NCBI GenBank assembly: GCA_033557465.1 | Contig: CM066035.1 | Span: 899,465,309-899,529,308, forward strand | DNA from: Ichthyophis bannanicus | Lineage: Eukaryota; Chordata; Amphibia; Gymnophiona; Ichthyophiidae | Reading direction: 5' to 3' | Length of the DNA stretch: 64,000 bases | Part shown: positions 41,117 through 51,866 of the stretch, in pieces | Numbering within the stretch: position 1 is the first letter of the stretch | Layout of the letters: each line of letters begins with the position of its first letter | Notes under the pieces: generated by a model | Database searches by the model: none | What the model saw: the letters and a program-made list of their open reading frames with translations, nothing else | What the model was told of the DNA's origin: nothing | Position numbers and translations under genes: made by a program

Positions 41117-41589
41117 AACCTAGGAAGAGATTTTTTAGATTTTACATTATTAAAATTAAAAATATATGTACAGGTTTCATTCAGTTTCCGAAATCATGTT
41201 CAACGTCATTTCCCCTGTGCATGGTGTGTATTTGACTGACATCATGGAGCAGTCCTCAGAGCAGGCATGAAAAGACCTTCCTACCTTCAGCAGCAATAGC
41301 ACAACAATTCTGCTGTTATCACAGTACTCTTCAAAGCTCTGGCAACTTAATGTTCACAAGACATTTCCTTTGTAAATGCTCACTCTAGCTCTGAAAAACA
41401 AAGATACCACACAAATACTTCCATGCTTTAACTCCTGTCCTCACAGGAAACGGATGCTACCAGTGCTGAATCACTGTGCAAAGTAGATAGTATTAAATAC
41501 GCTAGGACAAGAGTCTAATTTAGCACTGTGTAACATGAGCCACTTACCGAGTATTAGATTTAAACTGAAGATATTAGTAAGATTCACTT
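41117..41589. other. Intergenic, unassigned
   Basis: Nothing recognisable. Confidence 0.4.
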
Positions 41590-42560
41590 AGAGGGTTTTT
41601 TTTTTACTAACGTGCACGAAGACATTAATGCGCTATAATGGCTACCATGCATTAAAAACACCAGTATGGTAAAAACTTGCGTTGACCTCTTGACGCATGA
41701 TGGGGTAGTGACTGGACGAGTTATGGGTGGAGAGTGGATATGGACTGTGCATTGCAGTTATCATGCGGTACTCATTGTGCGCTGTAATTAACATGGGTGA
41801 ATTTTAATGCCCCTCAAGAGCATCCACACCATAAATGAACTTAACATGTGGTAAGGGAGTTTTCTGTGCAGCAACTGCTCAGGACATACTGGCCACTCCT
41901 TGACAGTTAACACATGGCCTTTACCCCTGCGGCATGTTGGGTTTTGCTCCTAACGTGCGCTTAGTGTACACCTCTGCTTAGCCATCTCCACTGGCTACCC
42001 GTTTCCTATAGGATTCAGTTTAAGATTCTCACCTTTGTACACAAGGCTATTCATTTCACTTCCCCTCAGTATATCTCTGACCTAGTCCATCTTCACACCT
42101 CCCCCCGCTCGCTACAGCACATCCACACAAACCGCAGTCTCCCCCCTCCCCGCCTCGTCTTGCATCAACTCGCAGCTCTGCATTTTTCTTTCTTGGTCCC
42201 AAGCTCTGGAATTCTCTCCCCCGACCTTCGCCTCGAGCCTTCCTTCACCAAGTTCAAGGCTCTATTAAAAACCCATCTTTTCTGTGCTGCCTTTAATCTT
42301 CCTCCCCCCTCTGTCCCTAGCTGAGATTTCCCTTGTCCCTCTTCTCTCTCGCTGCCTGGTTCCTCTCTCTATCTCTAGTTTCTCCCTTTTTCTTTGTTTT
42401 TCTCTGTCCTATGGCATTCTTTTCCTTTTCCTGGCAGTGTGCATTTTGCTCTTCTGTAAACCGCTCTGTTGTTTCTTTGAAGGGCGGTATATCAAGAAAT
42501 GGAATAAAGATGTAAAGATAAAGATAACCTTACCACACCTCAGTAAAAGGTCCCTTAGTG
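41590..42560. mobile_element. Eroded inverted-repeat element split by an L2
   Basis: The left part begins GGGTTTTTTTTTTACTAACG (41595-41614) and is rich in TTAATGCGC/CATGCATTAA-type words. After the L2 the text CCACACCTCAGTAAAAGGTC (42535-42554) is a diverged reverse complement of that left end. This suggests one MITE-like element entered by the L2 at about 41970-42525. Confidence 0.5.
41970..42525 (+). mobile_element. L2 LINE 3' end
   Basis: Translating with shifts gives H-W-L-P-V-S-Y-R, I-Q-F-K-I-L-T and S-S-G-I-L-S-P, the C-terminal wording of L2 ORF2. The 3' end follows (GTAAACCGCTCTGTTG…GGCGGTATATCAAG) and short AAAGATAAAGATAA tandem units. The copy is 5'-truncated and not open. Confidence 0.85.
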
Positions 42561-42589
42561 AGTATTTTCTAAATTCATAGCCTAATAGT

Positions 42590-43450
42590 TTAGACATTTA
42601 TTTATTTACTTACTTATTTGACACTATTTGATATACTGCCATTCGGAAGTCCATTGAGGCAGTTTACAGCATCCAGTATATCTGAAATACAACACACAAG
42701 GTGGGAGAGCTGCATAGCACAACAATCACACCAAACACCGTATAACACATTGGTGAAGCAAAAGGGATCAAAGAAAAAACCATACAAAATGCAGCGCTCA
42801 GAAGCTCTAAGCCACACTAAACGCCTTATCAAAAAGCCACTCCTTAAGACTCAACTTGAACTTCTTAGATGATTTCTCCATATGCATCGCAAGAGGCAAC
42901 GAGTTCCACAGTGCTAGCACCATAAAACTAGAAGCTGCCACCCAGGTCCTCTCAAGCCTAAACCAAGATGGCAATGGAACCACAAAATAGAGCACTTGCG
43001 AAGACCACAGTGTCCGCCCTGGGCAATAGAGAGTAACCCAATGCTGCCAAATAGGAGTACCAGTGTAATACAACCTATGGACCAACAGAGGTCTGATATT
43101 GAATCCTCCAAGCCACCGGCAACCATTGAAACTCCTTCATTAATGAAGAACATGATCCCTCCAATTAGCACGAAAGAAGATTCTAGTGGTGGTATTTTGA
43201 AGCAACTGGAGTCTTTTAATACTGTAAGCAGAAACCTCAAAGCAAAAGGGAATTACAATAACCAATTTCAGTAAAAATAAGGGCATCCCCCAACATATTA
43301 AGATTTTTATCCATTAAACACCAATGAAAAGAGGAAATCAACTGCAGTGAGGCAAACACATGTCTAAGTACAGCTGTAATACAAGCTTGAAAGACATCCC
43401 AGAATCCAACAGAACCCCCATCGAGTGAATACATCCCCTCGCTGATATAG
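42590..43450 (-). mobile_element. L2-like LINE 3' fragment
   Basis: It starts on the plus strand with a TTTATTTATTTACTTACTTATT run and GATATACTGCCATTCGGAAG, the complement of a common LINE 3' end. Further in, the minus strand encodes A-L-W-N-S-L-P, F-K-L-S-L-K-E-W-L-F-D-K, the C-terminal motif set of L2/CR1-type ORF2. The frame is broken upstream. Truncated, old copy. Confidence 0.65.
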
Positions 43451-45289
43451 GAGTACCTACCACAAGTGGCTGAAAAGACAGTACCAATTTATTTCTGGAT
43501 ATCTGGACATGTAATTAAAGTATAGCATATGTGGAGAACAGCGTAGTGACTCTTTCCATAATGTTTTTTCTTTGTGATATTCTTGAGGGTTTTCTTCTTT
43601 TTGGCCTTCAGCCATATATTGATCTTCCTTCAAAAAGCGAAGCCAACCAGAGTGCAAAGAAACAAAGTGTCTGTTTTGCTGAATGGCAAAATACTCAGAA
43701 GCTATGTCAATTTTGTGTTGTATGGGCAACTCTAGTAGGTTTGGATGGCTCAAGGCAAATGTATCCGCAGAAGAAGCCATTATTATTGCAGCCTATAGAC
43801 TTGCAGCTCTACATTTTTGGCTTTTCTTTTCATGAGGTTTGTATCGGCAATGAGTGAGTTAGCAATGATTAACAAGGACTAGATGGGAATCATCTGCATT
43901 CCAGTTATATGGGAAAGATGATATGGGTTGGGTGATATCTGAAAAATGTTTCAGGGGCTTGGACAGGAGAACACAATCTTTCTGCAGTGCCTAGGTCTTC
44001 TGAAAGAGTGAATTCTTCTTTTTAGGGGCCTGGGACATCTTTGATTCCTATGGTGTTGGGAAGAAACAAAGACAATGATATTTATGATACCCTCAATTGG
44101 GGGATGGGCAGGGTCCATGGTACTTAAATAGGTGTACTCTTCAACCACTGGAAGAAATGATGCTTCCTTTTACTATCTTGCATCTATTTCAATGTGCAAG
44201 TTTATTATTTACTACTGGCTACAGTCTGGGGTGGGTTTTTGTTACGTTACCTATCATCTGATGAAAGAGAATATTGTTGAGATGGAAGAGCTGGTGAATT
44301 TTATTGTTGATTTTGCTGTGGAATATCATGCTTCTTTTAATAAAGGATTTTAATGTGCATTTTGATGACAGGACACTTGAACTAGTTCTTGTTTGTTAAG
44401 TCTTTCTGGGTTGGGCTTATGTCAAGTTTACCCCAATTCATAGAATGAGGCATATTTTAAGACCTGTTAATGGCATCTGAAGATTTCACTGGGCCTGAAA
44501 CAGGGACCAGGTGTACTACTCAGTTTTAATTTGGTCAGATCACGCTCGCTAGTTGGGATAGACCTGAAAAATGCCAAGGTTGCCCTGAAACGTCCCTTGA
44601 AATTGAGTAGGGGAAAAGTAAACAGGAAACATTTCTTGACATTTACTGATTTTAAATCCTGGTTTAGGATATGATTTCTCTGGACTTGCTGTTTGACAAA
44701 TGGAACTAGGTGTTGTCTGCCTTTAAGTGATGTTGCTCTTTTGAAACGATACCTCCCTCCTTTTCGGAAGGCTTTTCTTTGGTATGTGGTCTATCAAAGT
44801 TCACAAGGAAGAATGTATATTGGAGCGAGTCTGGAAAATGGATGGAATCTCAGAGAATAGAGAGGTGAAATAACAAATTTGGATTTTATAGGTGTGAAAT
44901 TTACTTGACTAAGAAATCTTACTACACAAATCAGATAGCAAAGGCCAAAAAAGGAACTTCTGAGTTGTTCCACATAGATAATAGAGTACTGAAAGCTTCA
45001 GATATTTAACCTGACATAGAAAGCCTGGTCATCATTGACATCCCCATTCCCACTCTCCATTTCTGCAGCCACCGCCATCTTACCCCTATTCTTTTGGGCC
45101 TCAGATGCATTTACATATGCAAACTCTTTAAGGGCAGGAAGTTTCTTTGTACTCATCCCAAACAGCAAAGAAGTGACACTGACAATGAACAGCAACTCAC
45201 GCTTGTGGAGTTTTGACATTGTTTTAGTGACAGACTCTGAAATTGTGGTGGTATGATCTGAAATTGTTACCTTAGCTTCTTTGCGGTCT
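43451..45289. other. Intergenic, partly L1-like in style
   Basis: Minus ORF 43457-43780 and scattered text between 44500 and 45290 (minus 44998-45294, with S-D-R-K-E-A-K-V at its start) have the look of eroded LINE ORF1 N-terminal material. I cannot align them securely with any copy here. Confidence 0.3.
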
Positions 45290-45960
45290 GACATTGTTAC
45301 AATTGGTCAACGAGTTGGAGAGGTATAGGTGAGGCTTGACAATCACTCTTAGGCAATAACAGACTTGGGGAAAAATTAAACACTAACAATCAGTCCCAAA
45401 AAGAACTTATGGACAACTTGGAAGATCTAGAAAATCAACCAAAGCAAAATAACTTAACGCTTTCAGGGTATCTCTGATTCACCTGAATATGTGGACTGTA
45501 CATGATTACTCAAATAATGATAGCTATTCTTGCAACTGAGGAGACAATGGAATCTCTTGCAGTTCATTTGGAGCGTACTCATAGATCATTGGGTCCATCC
45601 AAGCCTAATCTCACCAAGGATATTATTGCATGCTTTCACAGTTAGGCTCTCAAGGATAAAGTTGCTAGAAAGCTTGACGTTTTTGAATGGGAATCCCATC
45701 ATGTGGAGATTTTTGAAGATCTCTCTACCATTACTCTTCGACACCATTTTGATTTAAGAGATATTACCTGCAAACCTAGAAATGCAAGTATCAAGTATCA
45801 ATGGCTATTTCCCCTTTGCATTGGCTATTTGTTTTGATGGGAAAACAATTTATGTTCGCTCAAGACCAGAGGCCATTGCAGTCCTTAAGGAGTTAGAGGT
45901 TACAGGGGTTGAGCATCTGTTGGCAATGTGTGGAAAGAGGTAAAGGAAGACTGCCAGCAG
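45290..45960 (+). mobile_element. L1-like ORF1 RNA-binding domain fragment
   Basis: Read with frame shifts the plus strand gives E-R-T-H-R-S-L-G-P-S-K-P, then D-I-I-A-C-F-H, K-D-K-V-A-R-K-L, V-E-I-F-E-D-L-S-T-I-T-L and R-N-A-S-I-K-Y-Q-W-L-F-P-F. This order (A-H-R/T-H-R, RNA-binding strand, F-x-D-L-S, then a basic C-terminal block) is the RRM/C-terminal domain layout of L1 ORF1. It is dead through several stops. Confidence 0.65.
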
Positions 45961-46988
45961 TCAGCTGAGTCTCAGAATAGCGAGGCCACTGCAGATGGAT
46001 TCACTGCAATGGGCTGAGAAACACTCTTCATGCTTTTTTTGTGCTTATTTCTTTTTTAGATGTGTTAATGGCTTGTGATTGAGTGTTGGCCTGCTTGGGT
46101 ATTTGGCCTGGAGATTGCTTGTGATGAGTGTGTGTGTTTCAGAATATGAGCTTGAGATTGGTTGGGTTGGGATCTCATTCTGAATGTTAAGGTTAGGGGA
46201 GAGGAGACTTGAATGTGGTTAAGAAACATAGAAATATGATGACAGAAAAAGACCACGTGGCCTATCTATTCTGCCCTTTCATATCAAGCACTACAACAGT
46301 CCCCTTTTTTCCTTTAGAGATCCTCTGTGTTTCTCCCATGCTTCTTTGAATTCAGATACTGTCCTCATCTCTAGCACCTCCACTGGGAGATTATTCCACA
46401 GATCCACACGCTTTCCGTAAAGAAATATTTCTGCATATTACTCCTGAATCTATCCCCTTTCACCCTCATACCATGTCCCCTCATAGCAGAGCTTGCTTTC
46501 AATCGAAAGAGGCTCTCCTCCTGTGCATTTATGCCACAGAGGTATTTAAACGTCTCAATCATATCACCTCTATCCCACCTTTCCTCTAAAGAATACATAT
46601 TAAGATCCTTAAGTCTGTCCTCATAAGCTTTATAATGAAGACCGCTAACCATTTTAATAGTCATCCTCTTCACTGACTCCAGCCTGTTTATATCCTTTTG
46701 AAGGTGCGGTCTCCAGAATTGCACACTATACTCCAAGTGAGGTCGCACCAAAGACTTGTACAGAGGCGCTATCACCTCCTATCTTCTGCTGGCCATTCCT
46801 CTCTAGGGTTGCCAACTGGCCGGTTTTTCTATGGCCAGGCCGGCTGCCGGCGCAGAGGCAAAACCGGCCCTTGAAAAGCCGTTTTTTTTGCTCTGGCCGC
46901 AAGATCGGGAGCTGCCAGAGCAAAAAACAGGCTTTTTCTCCCAACCCGGAGGGCTTCAGAGGGAGCCGGGGAAGCCCGCGCCATCCCC

Positions 46989-47177
46989 GGCTCCCTCTGT
47001 ACGCCGCCAGCGTGAAGAGCCTTTCCTTCACGCTGGCGGCTGTTCCTGTGAAGCCGCGATGGTGGGAAAGGTTAAAGGCAATGCCCTTATAACCTTTCCA
47101 GCATTCGCGGCTTCACAGGAACAGCCGCCAGCGTGAAGGAAAAGGCTCTTCACGCTGGCAGCTGTACAGAGGGAGCC
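46989..47177. repeat. Long GC-rich hairpin inside hAT-like element
   Basis: Arms 46989-47058 and 47106-47177 are reverse complements with few mismatches, around a loop of about 47 nt. Each arm itself contains a smaller inverted pair, CGCCAGCGTGAAG … CTTCACGCTGGCG, so nested cruciforms are possible. The loop contains GGGAAAGGTT and AACCTTTCC, which also pair. Confidence 0.85.
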
Positions 47178-47229
47178 AGGGCCTCGCGCGGGCTTCCCCT
47201 GGCTCCCTCTAAAGCCTCAGACAGCCGCG

Positions 47230-48070
47230 GTTTTGGGGGGGAGGCCAAGGACTGCCTGGGCTGTGATGGGGGGAGGGGACCTGGACTGGAAAAGGGCTAG
47301 GAGGGGGGGATTTGAAGGAAATGGTTTGTGATGGGGGGGGGGGACTGGACTGGAAAGGGGCTATGGGGGGGGGACTTGGACTGGAAAGAAATGGGCCTGT
47401 AATGGGGGGGGGGGACCTGGACTGTAAAAGGGCTATGGGGGGAGGGGACATGGAACTGGAAATGGGTTTTGATGGGGAGGGGGACCTGGACTGGAAAAGG
47501 GCTAAGGGGGGGGGGGGACATGGACTGGACATGGGTTGTGATGGGGAGGGGACCTGGACTGGAAAAGGGCTATGGTGGCGGGAGGGGGAACTTGGATTGG
47601 AAATAGGCTGTGATTAAGGGGACTTGGACTGGCAATGGGGTTGTGAAGGGGGGGGGGACCTGGACTGGAAAAAGGGCTATGGGGGGGCATTGGACTGGAA
47701 AGAAAGGGGCTGTGATGGGGAGGGGGACCTGGACTGTAAAAGGAGCTATGTGGGGGGGGGGGGGGATATGGACTTGAAATGGGTTGTGATGGGGAGGGGG
47801 ACCTGGACTGGAAATGGGCTATGGTGGAGGGGGGGGGGAAAACTTGGACTGGAAATAGGCTGTGATTAGGGTGGCGAGGGACTGCAAATGGACTGTGATG
47901 TGGGGGGGGCTAGGACTGCAATGGGCTGTGAGGGTTGCGGGGGGACTCGGACTGCAAATGGGATGTGATGGGGGGACTGACTGGAAATGGGCTGTGATTG
48001 GGGGGGGGCTAGGACGGAATAGTCTGTGATGTGAGCGGCTAGCACTGGAAATGGGCTGATGAAGAGCTGG
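47230..48070 (+). repeat. G-rich minisatellite
   Basis: About two dozen imperfect units of roughly 30-38 bp, each of the form G-run, ACTTGGACTGGAAATGGGCT or close variant, then ATG/GTGATG, then G-run. Runs of 7-13 G recur in most units on the plus strand. Units vary in length through the G-runs. It yields Gly/Trp-rich and Pro-rich spurious ORFs on the two strands. Confidence 0.9.
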
Positions 48071-49063
48071 AATAGGACTGGAAATGGGTGCTGATGTGGG
48101 GCATGGGAGAATGGTGATTAGAAGGGAGTGGATGCTGGGTCGGTCTAGAACTATAAGGGAACTGATTTTGGGGGAGGACTAGAATAGATGGGGAATGAGA
48201 ATGGAGAGGGGAAAAATATTTTGTGTGGAAGAAAAGTCTATGATGGGCTGGGTATTGGGAGAGTAAGAGGGGCTTGAGAATGGAAGGGTGACATTTAAAC
48301 GGATGATAAAGGAATAAGGAAAGAATTGGGGGAAAGAGCAAAAGGGAAACAATCAGTATGTTAAAGCAGAAATAGAGAGAGAATGGAAAACATCTAAAAG
48401 AGAAGAAAGGACAAATGGATAGCTCGCAGAAGACACGAAGAAACCAGAAGAAAGTGACTGGAGCAATTGCAACTGAAAAATAAAACGCCCAAACAGAAGG
48501 TAGAAAAATACTTTTTATTTTGAATTTATTAGCTGGAATATGTCTGGTCTGGGAAGTGTGTATTGATAACATCTTTGCGTTTTTGTTTAGTGCAAGAGGA
48601 AATTACTTTATAGTTTTATTTCTCCAGTGTTGTACATTTCATGTTTGGATTTTGGGGTTCCCAGTTTAATTATTATCTGACCAAGGAAGTTAGCCTACAC
48701 GTATCCTCGGTAATTTTTGTGGGTGGGGCAGGTGGCGGGGCAGGGGTGGGACTAGGGGCGGAGAATGGGTGGAGCATGGCAAGCCACAGGTGTCGGGTTT
48801 TTCTCGGTGAAAAAGTTGGTAACCCTATTCCTCTCCCTATGCACCCAAGCATCCTTCTAGCTTTTGCTGTCACCTTTTTTACTTGTTTAGCTATTTTAAG
48901 ATTATCAGACAAAATCATGTCTAGGTCCCGCTCATCTTTAGTGGACAAAAGTACTTTACCCCCTATACTATAATGCTCCCTTGGATTGCTGCAGCCCAAA
49001 TGAATGACCTTGCATTTTTTAACATTAAATCTCAGTGGCCAAATTTTAGACCATTCTTCAAGC

Positions 49064-49579
49064 TTAGCTAGATCCCTCCTCATGATATCTACACCTTCCT
49101 GGGTGTTTATTGCAAATTTTGATATCATCCGCAAAGAGGCAAATCTTACCCGACTGCCCTTCCGCTATATCACTAACAAAGATGTTTAAAAGAATCAGAC
49201 AAAGGACAGATCCATGGGGCACACCACAAGTAACCTCCTTGTCCTCAGAGTGAGCTCCATTTACTTGTACTCTTTGTCGCCTCCCACCTAACCAATTCCT
49301 AACCCAAGCAGTAACTTTAGGGTCCATCCCTAGGGTGCTCAGTTTGTTTATAAGTCGCCTGTGCGGAACAGTTTCAAAGGCTTTACTGAAATATAAATAC
49401 ACCACATCTAGGGCTCTCCCTCGGTCCAACTCCCTGGTCAGCCTGTCAAAGAAATCAATCAGATTTGTCTGACAAGACCTGCCTCTGGTGAATCCATGCT
49501 GCCTCGGATCCTGTAATCCGCTGGACTCCAGAAACCTCACTATTTTCTCTTTCAGCAGCGTTTCCAATAATTTACTCAC
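49064..49579 (-). pseudogene. CR1 (lineage A) reverse transcriptase fragment
   Basis: 171 codons with G-F-T-R-G-R-S-C, motif A variant V-V-Y-L-Y-F-S-K-A-F-E, G-V-P-H-G-S-V-L, and F-A-D-D. Both the Asp of motif A (here Tyr) and the Q of motif B (here His) are changed compared with the open copy at 25922-27190. This supports loss of function. It joins the downstream C-terminal pieces 48673-49134 and 46371-46775 across a frameshift and the hAT insertion. Confidence 0.85.
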
Positions 49580-49833
49580 ACAGAAATTAAACCAACCAGC
49601 CTGTAGTTTTCAAACATATCCTTACTTTCGCTTTTGTGTAAAGGCACCACATGAGCCTCTCTCCAGTCCTTTGGCACCAACCCCGACTCCAACAAGGCAT
49701 TGAAAAGGTCAGTAGGTGGAGCTGCTAGAACGTCCCCAAGTTCCCTCAGTATTCTAGGGTGTATCCCATCCGGTCCCATTGCTTTGTCTACTTTAAGTTG
49801 AGCTAGTTTCTCACAAACACAGCCTTCTGAAAA

Positions 49834-51381
49834 CACTGGTCAACATTGAAATCGTTACTGACTTTAAAAGGCCCTTATCTGTAGTATCTTGGTGAGCTGA
49901 ACACAAATATAACATTAAAAAAATTTTATTGGCTCTGATTTTGAAGATATTGCATGTAGTTCATTTTTGACGTTTCACCGTGTAAATTTATCCAGTAGGA
50001 CATCAACATTATCCCAAATAAGCCTTGAATGATGTAGTATTGCATCACATAGCATAATACCAGCATGCACACATCATCCAGAGTTGATGGCATCATTTTC
50101 TGATGCAATGCAATACTACTGCCAGATGGCTGCTGAAGCCATCTGATGTCAGCAGTGTACTATATGCAGTCAGAAAGGAAAGTAATCTGGTATTTTGTTC
50201 CAATATTGAAAGCCTCATGAATGCCTTAAAAATCACTCATGACCCACAAGACTGGAGACTATTTATAGACTCTTCGAAACTGAGTCTGAAGGCTGTGCTT
50301 TTGAACAATGGAAACCGTCTTCCATCTATTCCAGTAGCGCATGCCGTCCACATGAAAGAGACATACGATAACTTAAAGCATCTACTGACTTCCATTAACT
50401 ATAACAAGTACAGCTGGCACCTCTGTGGTGACTTGAATGTAGTTGCCCTCTTAATGGGACTGCAGCAGGGATATATAAAATACATGTGTTTCTTATGTGA
50501 GTGGAATAGCCGAGCAAGGGATTGGCACTACTTGCAGAAGGAATGGAATCGCAGACAAAATGTAACAGTTGGAGAGAAGAATATCCAGCACCCAGCTCTG
50601 GCTGAGGCTCGCAAACTCCTGCTACCACCCCTTCACATCAAACTAGATTTGATGAAAAACTTCGTGAAAGCCATGGACCGCACTTCGCCAGCTTTCCGAT
50701 ACCTGCATGAAAAATTCCCTCGACTCAGCGAAGCAAAGATTAGAGAAAGTTTTGTGGGTCCTCAGATTCGAGAGCTCTTCAAAGATGACCGGTTCAACAA
50801 CTTGCTGCAGGGTGATGCGAAACAAGCATGGAATGCTTTTCGCCTAGTGTCAACAAACTTTCTCGGGAATGTTAGGGCAGAAATCTACAAGGAACTAGTA
50901 GAAAACATGCTGATGCAGTATCAGAAATCTGGCTGCAATATGTCTCTAAAGATCCATTTCCTTGATTCCCATCTCAATTTCTTTCCTGACTACTGTGGTA
51001 TGGTTAGTGATGAACAGGGCAAACGTTTTCACCAGGATATCGCAACGATGAAGCAAAGATACCAAGGAAAATGGTCCACTACAATGTTGGCTGACTACTG
51101 CTGGACACTCCCCAGAGAAGCTCCCGAACAGCTGTACAAGAGACAGGCGAAAAAATCTAAGACGTCGTCTATGAGTTTTTTACAGGTATTAACCGAAGGC
51201 CTATTATATTTACTATTGACATGCATTTCGTGATGTAAACATTAATTCTTGTAGATTACAAAAAAACTAGAGCCAACTTTGCAATTTCGCTGTCATATTT
51301 GTGTTCAGCATATAAAAATTGATAAGAAATGACTATTTTTATTTCAGTAACATGACTTTTGTAAAAATTTGTTGACCAGTG
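49834..51381 (+). mobile_element. CACTG-ended DNA transposon (1,548 bp)
   Basis: Left end CACTGGTCAACA (49834-49845), right end TGTTGACCAGTG preceded by TTT (about 51370-51381): a perfect 12-nt inverted repeat except at the inner edge. The flanks are AAA (49831-49833) and AAA (51382-51384), a 3-bp target duplication. Removing the element and one AAA restores the CR1 frame E-R-F-S-E-G-C across the junction. CACTA/CACTG ends and 2-4 bp duplications are features of the CMC group (EnSpm/CACTA, Chapaev). A single long ORF occupies most of it. The element is small for that group and probably internally deleted at the 5' side. Confidence 0.85.
50103..51233 (+). CDS. Putative transposase of the CACTG-ended element (376 aa, open)
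   Basis: The frame is open from 50088 and the first Met is at 50103; the native start may have been lost upstream. Visible blocks: W-R-L-F-I-D-S-S-K-L-S-L-K-A-V-L-L around Asp56, which reads like the first two strands of an RNase H fold; W-H-L-C-G-D-L-N-V around Asp110; then M-C-F-L-C-E-W (Cys129, Cys132) with H-Y at 142-143, a likely zinc-binding insert; L-P-P-L-H-I-K-L-D-L-M-K-N-F-V-K-A-M-D; and S-D-E-Q-G-K-R-F-H-Q-D with Asp303/Glu304. I infer a DDE/DDD nuclease. I have a memory of similar multi-copy hypothetical proteins in invertebrates but cannot name the family. There is no internal stop in 376 codons, so the copy is young or was recently active. The tail L-L-Y-L-L-L-T-C-I-S may be read-through. 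Confidence 0.75.
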   Translation: MQCNTTARWLLKPSDVSSVLYAVRKESNLVFCSNIESLMNALKITHDPQDWRLFIDSSKLSLKAVLLNNGNRLPSIPVAHAVHMKETYDNLKHLLTSINYNKYSWHLCGDLNVVALLMGLQQGYIKYMCFLCEWNSRARDWHYLQKEWNRRQNVTVGEKNIQHPALAEARKLLLPPLHIKLDLMKNFVKAMDRTSPAFRYLHEKFPRLSEAKIRESFVGPQIRELFKDDRFNNLLQGDAKQAWNAFRLVSTNFLGNVRAEIYKELVENMLMQYQKSGCNMSLKIHFLDSHLNFFPDYCGMVSDEQGKRFHQDIATMKQRYQGKWSTTMLADYCWTLPREAPEQLYKRQAKKSKTSSMSFLQVLTEGLLYLLLTCIS

Positions 51382-51866
51382 AAATCGTTCAAGATGCCCC
51401 TCACTTCTGTTCCTGTTTGTGGGTGTTGTCTGAAGTCCTGCTCCTGGTTCTTCATCTGTGAACACAGAACAGAAATATTTGTTAAACAATTCCGCTTTAT
51501 CCTCATCAGCTTCTACATATTCCTCCCCTTCACCCTTGAATCTGACAATACCACTTTTGCCCTTCCTCTTCTCACTAACATATCTGAAAAATATCTTATC
51601 CCCCCATTTTATTGTATTGGCTATTTCCTCCTCTTTTTGAATCTTTGCTTTCCTGACTACTTTGCTAGCTTCTAAGTTTTTCCAAATAGAGATGCCTGTA
51701 TTCCTCTCTCTGTGATCTCTTGTATTTCATGAAGGCTTCCCTCTTTTTCTTCACCTTTTCAGCTACTTCTTTCAATACCCATTTCCATTTACCTTTATTT
51801 ACAATTTTAAGAAAAAGGTTGGTTGCCCTTAAAATATCCTCTTTCAGTTTTGGCCCACTGTTTTTC

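Larger units (their letters stand above)
46804..48827. mobile_element. hAT-like element with hairpin and G-rich minisatellite (2,024 bp)
   Basis: Ends TAGGGTTGCCAAC and GTTGGTAACCCTA are inverted repeats with one mismatch. An 8-bp duplication, TTCCTCTC, flanks it (46796-46803 and 48828-48835), and CR1 rejoins exactly. The interior has three parts: a GC-rich hairpin block (46989-47177), a G-rich tandem array (about 47230-48070), and an AT-richer part (48070-48700) in which no transposase is visible. It is a non-autonomous element. Confidence 0.85.

Noticed and set aside
47209..47869. Gly-rich and Pro-rich ORFs across the minisatellite
   Set aside because: They are translations of a G-rich tandem array on either strand.
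47230..48070. CRISPR-like array
   Set aside because: Units are adjacent and imperfect with no unique spacers, and the context is a vertebrate transposon.
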